From: an uncultured Altererythrobacter sp.
GTDB lineage: Bacteria; Pseudomonadota; Alphaproteobacteria; Sphingomonadales; Sphingomonadaceae
Assembly (NCBI GenBank): GCA_946886565.1
Contig: CAMPIX010000034.1
Coordinates: 1 to 14,567 of the forward strand
Direction of reading: 5' to 3'
DNA length: 14,567 nt
Of the stretch, positions 1 to 6,339 are shown in pieces. A program made the position numbers and the translations under genes. Positions within the stretch are counted from its first letter, which is position 1, and the number at the start of each line of letters is the position of its first letter. The notes beneath the pieces are model-generated. The model saw only the letters and a program-made list of their open reading frames with translations. It ran no database searches and was not told the DNA's origin.

Positions 1-1
1 G

Positions 2-85
2 TGCCGGATCGATACCGCCAACGAGATGGAATACTACCGCAACGGCGGCATCCTCCACTACGTGCTGCGCAAGCTGGCGTCCTGA
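2..85 (+). CDS. acnA: Aconitate hydratase, C-terminal end only (partial)
   Basis: Only the last 27 codons and the TGA stop are in the window; the gene begins to the left. The readable tail runs CRIDTANEMEYYRNGG and then ILHYVLRKLAS. This matches the very conserved C-terminus of AcnA-type aconitases (RIDT-NE-EYYRNGGIL-YVLR-L). The family converts citrate to isocitrate in the TCA cycle with a 4Fe-4S cluster; the cluster ligands lie outside the window. A strong hairpin follows about 27 bases after the stop. The next gene is convergent, so this is the end of its transcription unit. The identification rests on a short but distinctive stretch. Confidence 0.85.
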   Translation, partial: CRIDTANEMEYYRNGGILHYVLRKLAS

Positions 86-111
86 TCGACCGCTGAAGCC
101 GAGAAACGGCG

Positions 112-143
112 AAAGGGCGGCTCCCTCGCGGGGGCCGCCCTTT
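112..143 (+). terminator. Intrinsic terminator after aconitase gene
   Basis: A perfect 10-bp stem (AAAGGGCGGC at 112-121 pairing with GCCGCCCTTT at 134-143) encloses a 12-base loop and is followed by a T-rich run (CCTTTT). It sits between two convergent genes, so it may also stop transcription arriving from the right, although the minus-strand tail is less T-rich. Confidence 0.8.
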
Positions 144-176
144 CCTTTTCGAAGCGTGGGATCTGCTTCTGGTTTG

Positions 177-1106
177 TCAGTCGCCTTTGACGAGGCGGAA
201 TTTCTTGCGTCCGAGAACTGCGGCGGCGGCGAGGCCGAACAGGATCGTCATCGGCGGCGCGGGCACCTGGGTGCCGCTCGAGGTGCTGGTCGAAGACGAC
301 GAGCTGGTCGAGCTGCTGGTGCTGCTGCTCGTGCTCGAACTGGTGCTGCTCGACGAGCTGGTCGAGCTGCTGGTGCTCGTGCTGCTGGTCACGTTGCCCG
401 AACTCGAGGTGCTGGTCGACACGTTGCCCGAGGTCGAGGTCGTCGAGGTCACGCCGCCGGTCGAGGTCGAGGTGGTCGAGGTGACGCCGCCGGTAGAAGT
501 CGAGGTCGAGCTGCCACCGCTCGACGTCGAGCTCGAACTGCCGCCGGACGAAGTGGAGGTCGAGCTGCCGCCCGTCGAGGTCGAGCTGCCGCCGGTCGAA
601 GTCGAGGTCGAGCCGCCCGACGTGGTCGAGGTCACGACAACATTCCCGCCGCTGCTGCTGCCGCCCCCGAAGAAGCCGCCGAAGAAGCCTCCGCCGAAAC
701 CGCCGAAGCCGCCACTGCCGCCGATCACCGTCACGCCGCCGCTGCCGCCCGAGACCGGGGGCAGCGGGGGAAGCGGCACGGGCGCCATCGCAACCGCGTA
801 GGCCGGCGGGCATTCCTCGTCGTACGCGCCCACGGGGGGCAGCGGCGCCGGGCCGGGACCCATCGGCGCAGCGGGCACGCATTCGACCGTGCGGTGCACC
901 ACGCGGCGGCGGACCTGTTCCTTGGGGACCGTACGCTTGGCCACCTTCTTCTGCTTGACGTAGATCGGCTCCACCTTGCCCTTGGCCGACTTGTACGACG
1001 GGGCATCGGTGATCGGCTGTTCGGCCACGTGGACCGCGCCGCCCGCCAGCAGCGTGACGCCCGCGGCAGTCGCGGACAGTTTCGCCAGGGCCATCTTTAC
1101 CGACAT
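177..1106 (-). CDS. PEP-CTERM sorting-domain protein with Ser/Thr/Gly-rich tract
   Basis: The predicted product is a 309-residue exported protein. An N-terminal signal peptide (about residues 1-24/28, KMALAKLSATAAGVTLLAGGA) is followed by a basic segment (41-72) and a Pro-rich segment with two cysteines (C76, C99). A Gly/Phe-rich stretch (120-149) leads into about 120 residues made almost only of Ser, Thr and Gly (159-278). The C-terminus (281-303) is VPAPP, a short hydrophobic helix and RKKFR, the layout of a PEP-CTERM signal. Such signals are processed by an exosortase and direct proteins to the cell surface or exopolysaccharide. The body of the protein has no recognisable enzyme domain. 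I chose the ATG at 1106 because GAGAG lies about 9 bases upstream; a TTG two codons earlier is possible. Long open frames on the opposite strand are by-products of the repetitive high-GC sequence. Confidence 0.85.
   Translation of the reverse strand: MSVKMALAKLSATAAGVTLLAGGAVHVAEQPITDAPSYKSAKGKVEPIYVKQKKVAKRTVPKEQVRRRVVHRTVECVPAAPMGPGPAPLPPVGAYDEECPPAYAVAMAPVPLPPLPPVSGGSGGVTVIGGSGGFGGFGGGFFGGFFGGGSSSGGNVVVTSTTSGGSTSTSTGGSSTSTGGSSTSTSSGGSSSSTSSGGSSTSTSTGGVTSTTSTSTGGVTSTTSTSGNVSTSTSSSGNVTSSTSTSSSTSSSSSTSSSTSSSTSSSTSSSSSTSTSSGTQVPAPPMTILFGLAAAAVLGRKKFRLVKGD
273..632 (-). repeat. Low-complexity tandem coding repeat (Ser/Thr/Gly codons)
   Basis: This stretch encodes residues 159-278 of the PEP-CTERM protein. 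It consists of irregular copies of short units such as GGSSTSTS (about 24 bases), which degrade into SSSTSSST runs near the C-terminal signal. The plus strand reads as repeated GAGGTCGAGCTGCCGCC-like units. The degenerate tandem structure could change length by slippage or recombination. It is also prone to assembly error. Confidence 0.8.
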
Positions 1107-1323
1107 GGGCAAGCTCTCTCGTTGCGTCTCGGGAGCGCCCGGGCCGGCGAGTCCGGCCTGTGGCGGTTCCCTGTGACGACACGGAAACCCAACGCGCCTA
1201 ACGCCGCAATCGCGTTAACCACCTTCGGCCGCGCTAAACCCGAAAAAACTCACGCGATTCCGCCATCGCATGCCGACTTGTCCCGCGGTGGGGCGGAAAG
1301 CGCCGCAATTGTTGTCCGCGCGG

Positions 1324-2355
1324 TTAAGGACTCTCGTCGAACAGCCCCGATTGGGCGCCCTTGGGCGGAGCCATCTCCAGGTGCCGCCAGCCCGATTCGT
1401 TGAGGCAGCGCCCGCGCGCGGTGCGCGCCACCAGGCCGAGCTGGATCAGGTAGGGCTCGACCACCTCCTCGACCGTGTCGCGCGGCTCGGCGAGCCCTGC
1501 GGCGAGCGTTTCGACGCCGACCGGGCCGCCGCGATAGGTGGTCGCGATCATGGTGAGGTAGCGGCGGTCCATCGCGTCGAGCCCGAGCCGGTCGATCTCG
1601 AGCCGGGTCAGCGCCGCATCCGCCACGCTGCGCGTCACCGTGCCATCCCCCGCGACATGCGCGAAGTCGCGCACCCGGCGCAGCAGGCGCCCGGCGACGC
1701 GCGGGGTGCCCCGGCTGCGGCGGGCGATCTCGCGCGCGCCCGCAGGGTCGATATCCATCGCGAGCAGCCGCGCGCCGCGGGTGACGACATCGAGCAGCTC
1801 GTCCTCGGTGTAGAAATTCAGGCGCACCGGGATGCCGAAACGGTCGCGCAGCGGCGTCGTCAGCAGCCCCTGCCGCGTGGTCGCGCCGACCAGCGTGAAC
1901 GGTGGCAGGTCGATCCGCACCGAGCGCGCCGAGGGTCCCTCGCCGATGATGAGGTCGAGCGCGCGGTCCTCCATCGCCGGATAGAGCACTTCCTCGACCA
2001 CCGGATTGAGCCGGTGGATCTCGTCGATGAACAGCACGTCGTGCGGCTCGAGGTTGGTCAGCAGCGCGGCGAGATCGCCCGCCTTGGCGATCACCGGGCC
2101 GGAGGTGGCCCGGAACCCCACGCCGAGTTCCTTCGCGACGATCTGCGCCAGCGTCGTCTTGCCGAGGCCGGGCGGCCCGAAGAACAGCACGTGGTCCATC
2201 GCCTCCCCGCGCGACTTCGCGCTGGCGATGAACACCCGCAAGTTCTCCCGCGCCGCCTCCTGCCCGATGAACTCGCCAAGCGATTTGGGGCGCAGCGCCG
2301 CATCGGGATCGTCAGGCTGGCGATCGGGAGCGTGGAGGGGGACAGGGTCGGTCAT
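1324..2355 (-). CDS. ruvB: Holliday junction branch migration ATPase RuvB
   Basis: RuvB is the hexameric AAA+ motor that, with RuvA, drives branch migration of Holliday junctions in recombination and repair. The 343-residue product has the usual family length. Visible are Walker A GPPGLGKT (60-67), Walker B FIDEIH (109-114), sensor-1 GATTR (157-161) and PLRDRFG (168-174). The C-terminal winged-helix region contains [14 protein letters not shown] and ends in a hydrophilic tail. The start ATG overlaps the stop of the preceding unknown gene by 4 bases (ATGA), which suggests translational coupling. The operon order is ruvA, unknown gene, ruvB; ruvC is not adjacent. I see no clear terminator between its stop and the PEP-CTERM gene start (217 bases on the same strand). 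Confidence 0.98.
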   Translation of the reverse strand: MTDPVPLHAPDRQPDDPDAALRPKSLGEFIGQEAARENLRVFIASAKSRGEAMDHVLFFGPPGLGKTTLAQIVAKELGVGFRATSGPVIAKAGDLAALLTNLEPHDVLFIDEIHRLNPVVEEVLYPAMEDRALDLIIGEGPSARSVRIDLPPFTLVGATTRQGLLTTPLRDRFGIPVRLNFYTEDELLDVVTRGARLLAMDIDPAGAREIARRSRGTPRVAGRLLRRVRDFAHVAGDGTVTRSVADAALTRLEIDRLGLDAMDRRYLTMIATTYRGGPVGVETLAAGLAEPRDTVEEVVEPYLIQLGLVARTARGRCLNESGWRHLEMAPPKGAQSGLFDESP

Positions 2356-2978
2356 GCTGCTAGACTAGCAAAGCGACAGCACACACGTCCTGTTTCTGGG
2401 TCGGCCATTTGCACGAGCATCGACCGCCCTCGTTGAGGCAAATCGATCTTATGATTTGACAAACCCTCCATAAACTTCCGAACCCAAATTCTTATATCGT
2501 CTTGTCGCAACTCCGTAAGCTTGCGCGCCAGTAGTGCTTCAAGACGACCCCAATGCAAACGATTGTCACACTCGTAATACAAGTCTTTGATATCTCTTGC
2601 ATCGAATACTGGTGGAAATTCAGAAACCAGTTGAACCTCGCCGGCCATCCATTCACCAGGACCGACAGGACGTGGAAAGCTCAAAGGATTGATGTTTCTC
2701 AGGCGCTCAATGAGCTTGTCCGCACGATACTCGCCGAGAAGCTTTTTTGATCGTGCTCGTTCGTCGAATGATTGAGCAACTAACATGCCGACGGCGAGAA
2801 TTTCGCAGCACTTTCTCAGTTGGAGATACATCCCCTCCATAATGAAGACGTTGTGTCGAAGATGCTGTGCTGATTTCGGATTCTGAACACCTTCGACCAC
2901 TTCGTGAAGGGTCTGAACGCGCGCTTTAAGCTCCTCCATCACCTCACAGTAGAGCGGGCCGATTTCGTCTTCAGTCAT
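2352..2978 (-). CDS. Uncharacterised protein encoded between ruvA and ruvB
   Basis: This 208-residue protein of unknown function is encoded inside the ruv operon. Its ATG overlaps the ruvA stop (ATGA) and its TGA overlaps the ruvB start (ATGA), so it is very probably translated with both. Base composition differs sharply from the flanks: 26 of 60 G+C by hand count at 2461-2520, against 52 of 60 in ruvB at 1681-1740. No signal peptide or membrane helix is evident. Residues 1-90 look helical ([38 protein letters not shown]). Then come a [11 protein letters not shown] segment (100-110) and a block with [19 protein letters not shown] (132-150). Six cysteines occur, two as CC pairs (57-58, 200-201). 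From memory the pattern LQLR-xx-CE-L...FPRPV...LH-G recalls other uncharacterised alphaproteobacterial proteins, but I cannot name a domain. Composition and position suggest a transferred gene. Confidence 0.85.
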   Translation of the reverse strand: MTEDEIGPLYCEVMEELKARVQTLHEVVEGVQNPKSAQHLRHNVFIMEGMYLQLRKCCEILAVGMLVAQSFDERARSKKLLGEYRADKLIERLRNINPLSFPRPVGPGEWMAGEVQLVSEFPPVFDARDIKDLYYECDNRLHWGRLEALLARKLTELRQDDIRIWVRKFMEGLSNHKIDLPQRGRSMLVQMADPETGRVCCRFASLAA

Positions 2979-3574
2979 CCCGCCGCCCTCTTCAGTGCCA
3001 CACGGATCAGGTCGCTCTCGCTCGCGCCTTCGCCGAGTTCGCTTTGCGCCACCGCGACAGCGCGGGCGGCGACGGCGGGTTTGAAGCCGAGGTTTTCGAG
3101 AGCGGAGACGGCGTCGGCGCTGGCGCCGCTTACCGGGGCCGCCGCCGCTCCGGCCATACCGCCACCCGGCCGCGCGCCGGCCTTGTCCTTCAACTCGTTG
3201 ACGATGCGGCCCGCCAGCTTGGGGCCGACCCCGTTGGCGCGCGCGACCATCGCGGCGTCGCCCTGCGCGCAGGCCTGCTGCACCTCGGCGATCGAGAGCG
3301 CGGAGAGGATCGCCAGCGCGACCTTGCTGCCCACGCCCTGCACCTGGGTCAGCAGGCGGAACCAGTCGCGCTCGGCCGCCTCGGCGAAACCGAGCAGGCG
3401 CATGTCGTTCTCGCTCACCTGCAAGTCAGTGTAGACGGTGCAGGCCTCGCCCGTCTCGCCGAGCGCGGTGAGGGTCTTCGACGAACAGTGGACGAGGTAG
3501 CCGACGCCCGCGACGTCGATCACCGCCCAGTCGGCGCCGGTTTCGTCGAGCAGGCCCTTCAGCTTCGCAATCAT
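2975..3574 (-). CDS. ruvA: Holliday junction DNA helicase subunit RuvA
   Basis: RuvA binds the four-way junction and loads RuvB. The 199-residue product begins MIAKLKGLLDE, the conserved family start. Visible are the N-terminal OB-fold (about 1-62, with VGYLVHC and ENDMRLLGF) and two helix-hairpin-helix motifs (VQGVGSKVALAIL 78-90; ANGVGPKLAGRIVNEL 113-128). An Ala/Gly-rich linker (about 132-150) leads to domain III, which contacts RuvB (151-199, ALENLGFKPAVAARAV). The open frame extends 27 codons upstream. I place the start at 3574 because AGGAA lies 7 bases before that ATG and the extension is not RuvA-like. Its stop overlaps the start of the following unknown gene by 4 bases. I see no LexA-type box of the GTTC-N7-GTTC kind in front. 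Confidence 0.97.
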   Translation of the reverse strand: MIAKLKGLLDETGADWAVIDVAGVGYLVHCSSKTLTALGETGEACTVYTDLQVSENDMRLLGFAEAAERDWFRLLTQVQGVGSKVALAILSALSIAEVQQACAQGDAAMVARANGVGPKLAGRIVNELKDKAGARPGGGMAGAAAAPVSGASADAVSALENLGFKPAVAARAVAVAQSELGEGASESDLIRVALKRAAG

Positions 3575-4032
3575 GCTTTGTTCCTGCCGCAATCCGGCGG
3601 GGTGCGCCAGCTTGCTGTCCGTTTTGTCCTCAGGCGCAGGGGAGACATGGACCACATGTTACACTGTCCTGGACCAAAAAAGTCCGGGAGGTGCGGAGGT
3701 GCCGAAATCGCATGGGAGAGGGAGGCATGGCAGGTCATCGCGCGGCAACCATGCCATTTGAAATCCATGTAGGAAAATGGTTCTTCGCCACAGGTCGTGC
3801 GCCATATCGTACGACTGCGGGACAACGATTTCTCACACGAAGGCACGAAGGCACGAAGCGGTTGCATTTGCGGCGAAGCCGCTATCCAATTTCACCGGTT
3901 CCACCTGATGCAAGTTAGCCGGGGGAGCGCGGCTTCGCCGCAGGCACGACATCTTCGTGCCTTCGTGTGAATCAAAAAATCCTATGCCGTTCGCGATTGG
4001 ACACGCCCGAAAACTTGCGCCACATCCTCCCC
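3575..4032. other. 458-base non-coding gap between divergent ruvA and aroC
   Basis: This region should hold the promoters of the ruv operon (leftward) and of aroC (rightward), but I cannot point to a convincing -35/-10 pair for either. At 3665-3687 a short stem (CCTGGAC / GTCCGGG) encloses an A-rich loop. TGGACC occurs twice nearby (about 3648 and 3670). The right part is occupied by the 138-base inverted-repeat element at 3833-3970. Open frames here lack family resemblance, partly consist of repeat sequence, and look spurious. Confidence 0.6.
3833..3970. repeat. Inverted-repeat element (MITE/REP-like) upstream of aroC
   Basis: Outer arms TCACACGAAGGCACGAAG (3833-3850) and its exact complement CTTCGTGCCTTCGTGTGA (3953-3970) form an 18-bp perfect inverted repeat. 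Further inverted pairs are nested inside: TTGCAT/ATGCAA (3862-3867 / 3908-3913) and GCGGCGAAGCCGC/GCGGCTTCGCCGC (3870-3882 / 3929-3941). The last pair is also self-complementary within each arm. The left arm partly repeats in tandem (GGCACGAA twice). No transposase is present. Repeats with this CACGAAGGCACGAAG core are, from memory, dispersed in alphaproteobacterial genomes. The right end lies 62 bases before the aroC start. Confidence 0.8.
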
Positions 4033-5115
4033 ATGAGCTGGAACACGTTCGGGCGGGTCTTCCGCTTCACGACATGGGGCGAGAGCCACGGGCCCGCGCT
4101 GGGCGCGGTGGTGGACGGGTGCCCGCCGGGGCTCGAGCTGACCGAGGCGGCGATCCAGCCGTTTCTCGACGCGCGGCGGCCGGGGCAGTCGAAATACACC
4201 ACCCAGCGGCAGGAGGCGGACCGGGTGAAGATCCTCTCGGGCGTGTTCGCCGGAAAGGACGGGATCGATCGCACCACCGGCACGCCGATCAGCTTGATGA
4301 TCGAGAACACCGATCAGCGATCGAAGGACTACTCGGAGATCGCCAACGCCTACCGCCCCGGCCACGCCGACTATGCCTACGACGCGAAGTACGGCTTCCG
4401 CGACTATCGCGGCGGCGGGCGCAGTTCGGCGCGCGAGACCGCGGCGCGGGTCGCGGCGGGCGCGGTGGCGCGGCTGGTGATCCCCGAGGTGCGGATCGAC
4501 GCCTACGTGGTCCAGATCGGCGAGGACACGATCGACCGCGAGGCGATCAACCTCGATGCCATCGGTGAGAACCCGTTCTTCTGCCCCGATTCATGGGCCG
4601 CCAAGCGCTGGGAGGCGCTGGTCGACGCGGCGCGCAAGGACGGGTCGAGCCTCGGCGCGGTGGTCGAATGCGTCGCCAGCGGCGTGCCCGCGGGCTGGGG
4701 CGCGCCGGTCTATGCCAAGCTCGACGCCGACCTCGCAGCGGCGATGATGGGGATCAACGCGGTCAAGGGTGTCGAGATCGGCGACGGCTTCGGCGCGGCC
4801 GCCCTGCGCGGCGAGGACAATGCCGATGCGATGCGGGCGGGAGCGGATGGCCCCGAATTCGCGGCCAACCACGCGGGTGGGATTGCTGGCGGCATCTCCA
4901 CCGGCCAGCCGGTGGTGTGCCGTGTGGCGTTCAAGCCGACCAGCTCGATCCTCACCCCGGTCGACACGATCACACGCGATGGCGCGAACACCCAGGTCCG
5001 CACCAAGGGCCGCCACGACCCCTGCGTCGGCATCCGCGGCACCCCGGTGGTCGCCGCGATGATGGCGCTGGTGCTGGCGGACCACAAGCTGCTCCACCGG
5101 GCGCAATGCGGATAG
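4033..5115 (+). CDS. aroC: Chorismate synthase
   Basis: This is the last step of the shikimate pathway: 5-enolpyruvylshikimate-3-phosphate is converted to chorismate, with reduced FMN as cofactor. The 360-residue product starts [20 protein letters not shown]. It carries the three family signatures: [18 protein letters not shown] (16-33), [15 protein letters not shown] to GRSSARET (107-135), and [15 protein letters not shown] near the C-terminus. H19 and H111 match the two invariant histidines. A GTG frame extension begins at 3967, but it overlaps the end of the repeat element and adds 22 residues not typical of the family, so I use the ATG at 4033. The sequence before it (TCCTCCCC) gives no Shine-Dalgarno match. 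Translation may start without a strong site or from a leader I cannot see. Confidence 0.97.
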   Translation: MSWNTFGRVFRFTTWGESHGPALGAVVDGCPPGLELTEAAIQPFLDARRPGQSKYTTQRQEADRVKILSGVFAGKDGIDRTTGTPISLMIENTDQRSKDYSEIANAYRPGHADYAYDAKYGFRDYRGGGRSSARETAARVAAGAVARLVIPEVRIDAYVVQIGEDTIDREAINLDAIGENPFFCPDSWAAKRWEALVDAARKDGSSLGAVVECVASGVPAGWGAPVYAKLDADLAAAMMGINAVKGVEIGDGFGAAALRGEDNADAMRAGADGPEFAANHAGGIAGGISTGQPVVCRVAFKPTSSILTPVDTITRDGANTQVRTKGRHDPCVGIRGTPVVAAMMALVLADHKLLHRAQCG

Positions 5116-5169
5116 GTCGATCAGCGCATCAATCAAACGAGGCCGTATCGACGAACCTCGGCGGCGGCG

Positions 5170-5197
5170 TTGACAGCTTTACTTCAACGACTGTGCT
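5170..5197 (+). promoter_or_regulatory. Possible sigma-70-type promoter of the small gene
   Basis: A perfect -35 hexamer TTGACA (5170-5175) is followed 16 bases later by a poor -10 candidate TGTGCT (5192-5197). It precedes the ATG at 5214. The -10 matches the consensus at only three of six positions, so this is a weak call. Confidence 0.25.
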
Positions 5198-5213
5198 GTG
5201 GCAGCCAAGCGCC

Positions 5214-5462
5214 ATGACCGATGCGCGACACTTTCTGATCGCCAAGCTCCGACAGATTATCGACGGGGGCGATATTACAAACGCTGAGCTTGATGCCGCG
5301 ATGATTGATCCGACGGTATTGGGGGGCGCGGAACGGAAGGCTTGGCACGGTCTAAGTTATTGGGCGGATGACTCGGATATTCGTGCAAGGGATTCTTCGT
5401 ACGCGCCTTCCCGACGGCGACAGCTCGCCGACTTGTTGGACGACTTAGAGACCGACCTGTAG
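5214..5462 (+). CDS. Small hypothetical protein, 82 residues
   Basis: I do not recognise a named family. The product starts MTDARHFLIAKLRQIIDGGD, contains a central AMIDPTVLGGAERKAWHGLSYWADD segment, and ends SYAPSRRRQLADLLDDLETDL. It is soluble-looking and acidic, with no signal peptide or membrane helix. The mix of ordered hydrophobic positions and normal composition argues for a real protein. Its G+C (31 of 60 by hand count at 5221-5280) is lower than in aroC and ahpC. It lies between aroC (98 bases upstream) and ahpC (178 bases downstream), on the same strand as both. The ATG at 5214 has no good Shine-Dalgarno sequence; an in-frame GTG about 24 bases earlier is possible. Confidence 0.65.
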   Translation: MTDARHFLIAKLRQIIDGGDITNAELDAAMIDPTVLGGAERKAWHGLSYWADDSDIRARDSSYAPSRRRQLADLLDDLETDL

Positions 5463-5561
5463 GGCTGGCACCCGTTTGTTGCACCGGAGGCAACGAAATC
5501 TCCTGCACGGCACTTCCCAAAAGTTCCAGCCGACTGATCGAAAATTTCGATGTTCGCTATC

Positions 5562-5581
5562 GCACAAAAGCGCTTTTGTGC
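5562..5581. promoter_or_regulatory. 20-bp perfect palindrome upstream of ahpC (candidate operator)
   Basis: GCACAAAAGCGCTTTTGTGC at 5562-5581 is fully self-complementary and ends 59 bases before the ahpC start. Just upstream are another small palindrome (TCGAAAATTTCGA, 5538-5550) and CGAT-N7-ATCG (5548-5562), whose spacing recalls LysR/OxyR sites. A weak -10-like TATCTG follows at 5596. Peroxiredoxin genes are commonly controlled by OxyR, but the standard ATAG-N7-CTAT pattern is absent. The regulator is therefore unknown. Confidence 0.5.
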
Positions 5582-5640
5582 ATCGCAACAAGCCCTATCT
5601 GAGCCTTCGAGTTTCACACCCCAACACGAGGACACAGATC

Positions 5641-6207
5641 ATGGGTATCATCGGCAGCACCATCAAGCCGTTCACCGCCACCGCCTTCCAGAAGGGCAAG
5701 GACTTCTTCGAGGTTTCCGAGAAGGACCTCGACGGCAAGTGGGCGGTGTTCTTCTTCTATCCGGCGGACTTCACCTTCGTCTGCCCGACCGAGCTCGAAG
5801 ACCTTGGCGAGAAGTACGCGATGCTGCAGAGCATGGGCGTCGACGTCTATGCCGTCAGCACCGACACGCACTTCAGCCACAAGGCCTGGCACGACACCTC
5901 GGAGAAGATCGGCAAGCTCGAGTTCGCCTTCCTCGGCGACCAGCAGCACAACCTTTCCAACAACTTCGGCGTGCTGCGCGACGGCGCGGGCCTCGCCGAC
6001 CGGGCGACCTTCGTGGTCGACCCCGACGGCGTGATTCAGATCATGGAGATCACCTGCGAGGGCGTTGGCCGCAACGCCAACGAGCTGACCCGCAAGATCA
6101 AGGCCGCGCAGTACGTGCGCAACAACCCCGGCCAGGTCTGCCCGGCCGCGTGGGAGGAAGGCAGCGACACGCTCGCCCCCTCGCTCGACCTCGTCGGCAA
6201 GATCTAA
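5641..6207 (+). CDS. ahpC: Alkyl hydroperoxide reductase subunit C (2-Cys peroxiredoxin)
   Basis: AhpC reduces hydrogen peroxide, organic hydroperoxides and peroxynitrite in the cytoplasm, and its disulfide is then reduced by AhpF. The 188-residue product has the peroxidatic cysteine C48 in DFTFVCPTEL and the resolving cysteine C167 in GQVCPAAWEEG, as expected for a typical AhpC1-type 2-Cys enzyme. FFFYPADF and the conserved THFSHKAWHD are also present. The open frame continues upstream. I choose the ATG at 5641 because GAGGA (5628-5632) lies 8 bases before it and MGIIGSTIKPF is the family N-terminus. ahpF follows on the same strand after 132 bases that contain two hairpins. Confidence 0.98.
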   Translation: MGIIGSTIKPFTATAFQKGKDFFEVSEKDLDGKWAVFFFYPADFTFVCPTELEDLGEKYAMLQSMGVDVYAVSTDTHFSHKAWHDTSEKIGKLEFAFLGDQQHNLSNNFGVLRDGAGLADRATFVVDPDGVIQIMEITCEGVGRNANELTRKIKAAQYVRNNPGQVCPAAWEEGSDTLAPSLDLVGKI

Positions 6208-6240
6208 GGCTGCGCCGACAGCCTACCACCTGACACAAGA

Positions 6241-6258
6241 ACCCGAGAAAACTCGGGT
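6241..6258 (+). terminator. Hairpin after ahpC (attenuator-like)
   Basis: ACCCGAG (6241-6247) and CTCGGGT (6252-6258) form a 7-bp stem with an AAAA loop, 33 bases after the ahpC stop. No U-run follows, so it is more likely a 3'-end-stabilising or attenuating structure than a full terminator. Confidence 0.5.
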
Positions 6259-6264
6259 CACTTG

Positions 6265-6308
6265 GAAGGCCCGGGGCACCTCCCCCTCTCCCCCCGCCCC
6301 GGGCCTTC
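6265..6308 (+). terminator. 13-bp GC-rich hairpin between ahpC and ahpF
   Basis: GAAGGCCCGGGGC (6265-6277) pairs perfectly with GCCCCGGGCCTTC (6296-6308) around an 18-base, almost all-pyrimidine loop. The following sequence (ATTCCTCCC) has no clear U-run. Together with the smaller hairpin just before it, this could limit read-through so that ahpC is made in excess over ahpF. That role is inferred. Confidence 0.55.
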
Positions 6309-6339
6309 ATTCCTCCCATAACCCTCGGAACGCCGCGCC

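Noticed and set aside
1199..1217. TAACGC-N7-GCGTTA inverted repeat upstream of the PEP-CTERM gene
   Set aside because: The arms are only 6 bp and no known site matches well; it could be a regulator site, but I cannot support it.
156..1403. Long plus-strand open frames (up to 415 codons) opposite the PEP-CTERM gene and beyond
   Set aside because: They translate to Arg/Ala-, Glu/Val- or Pro-rich low-complexity sequence produced by the repeat and by high G+C. They lack any family resemblance, whereas the minus frame has a signal peptide and a sorting signal.
3571..3918. Small open frames on both strands between ruvA and aroC
   Set aside because: They run through repeat sequence and lack ribosome-binding sites or family resemblance; the plus-strand frame ends inside the inverted-repeat element.
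3967..4032. 22-codon N-terminal extension of aroC from a GTG
   Set aside because: It begins inside the repeat arm and is not AroC-like; the family N-terminus starts at the ATG at 4033.
4022..4032. TCCTCCCC just before the aroC start
   Set aside because: It resembles the anti-Shine-Dalgarno rather than a ribosome-binding site and is probably chance.
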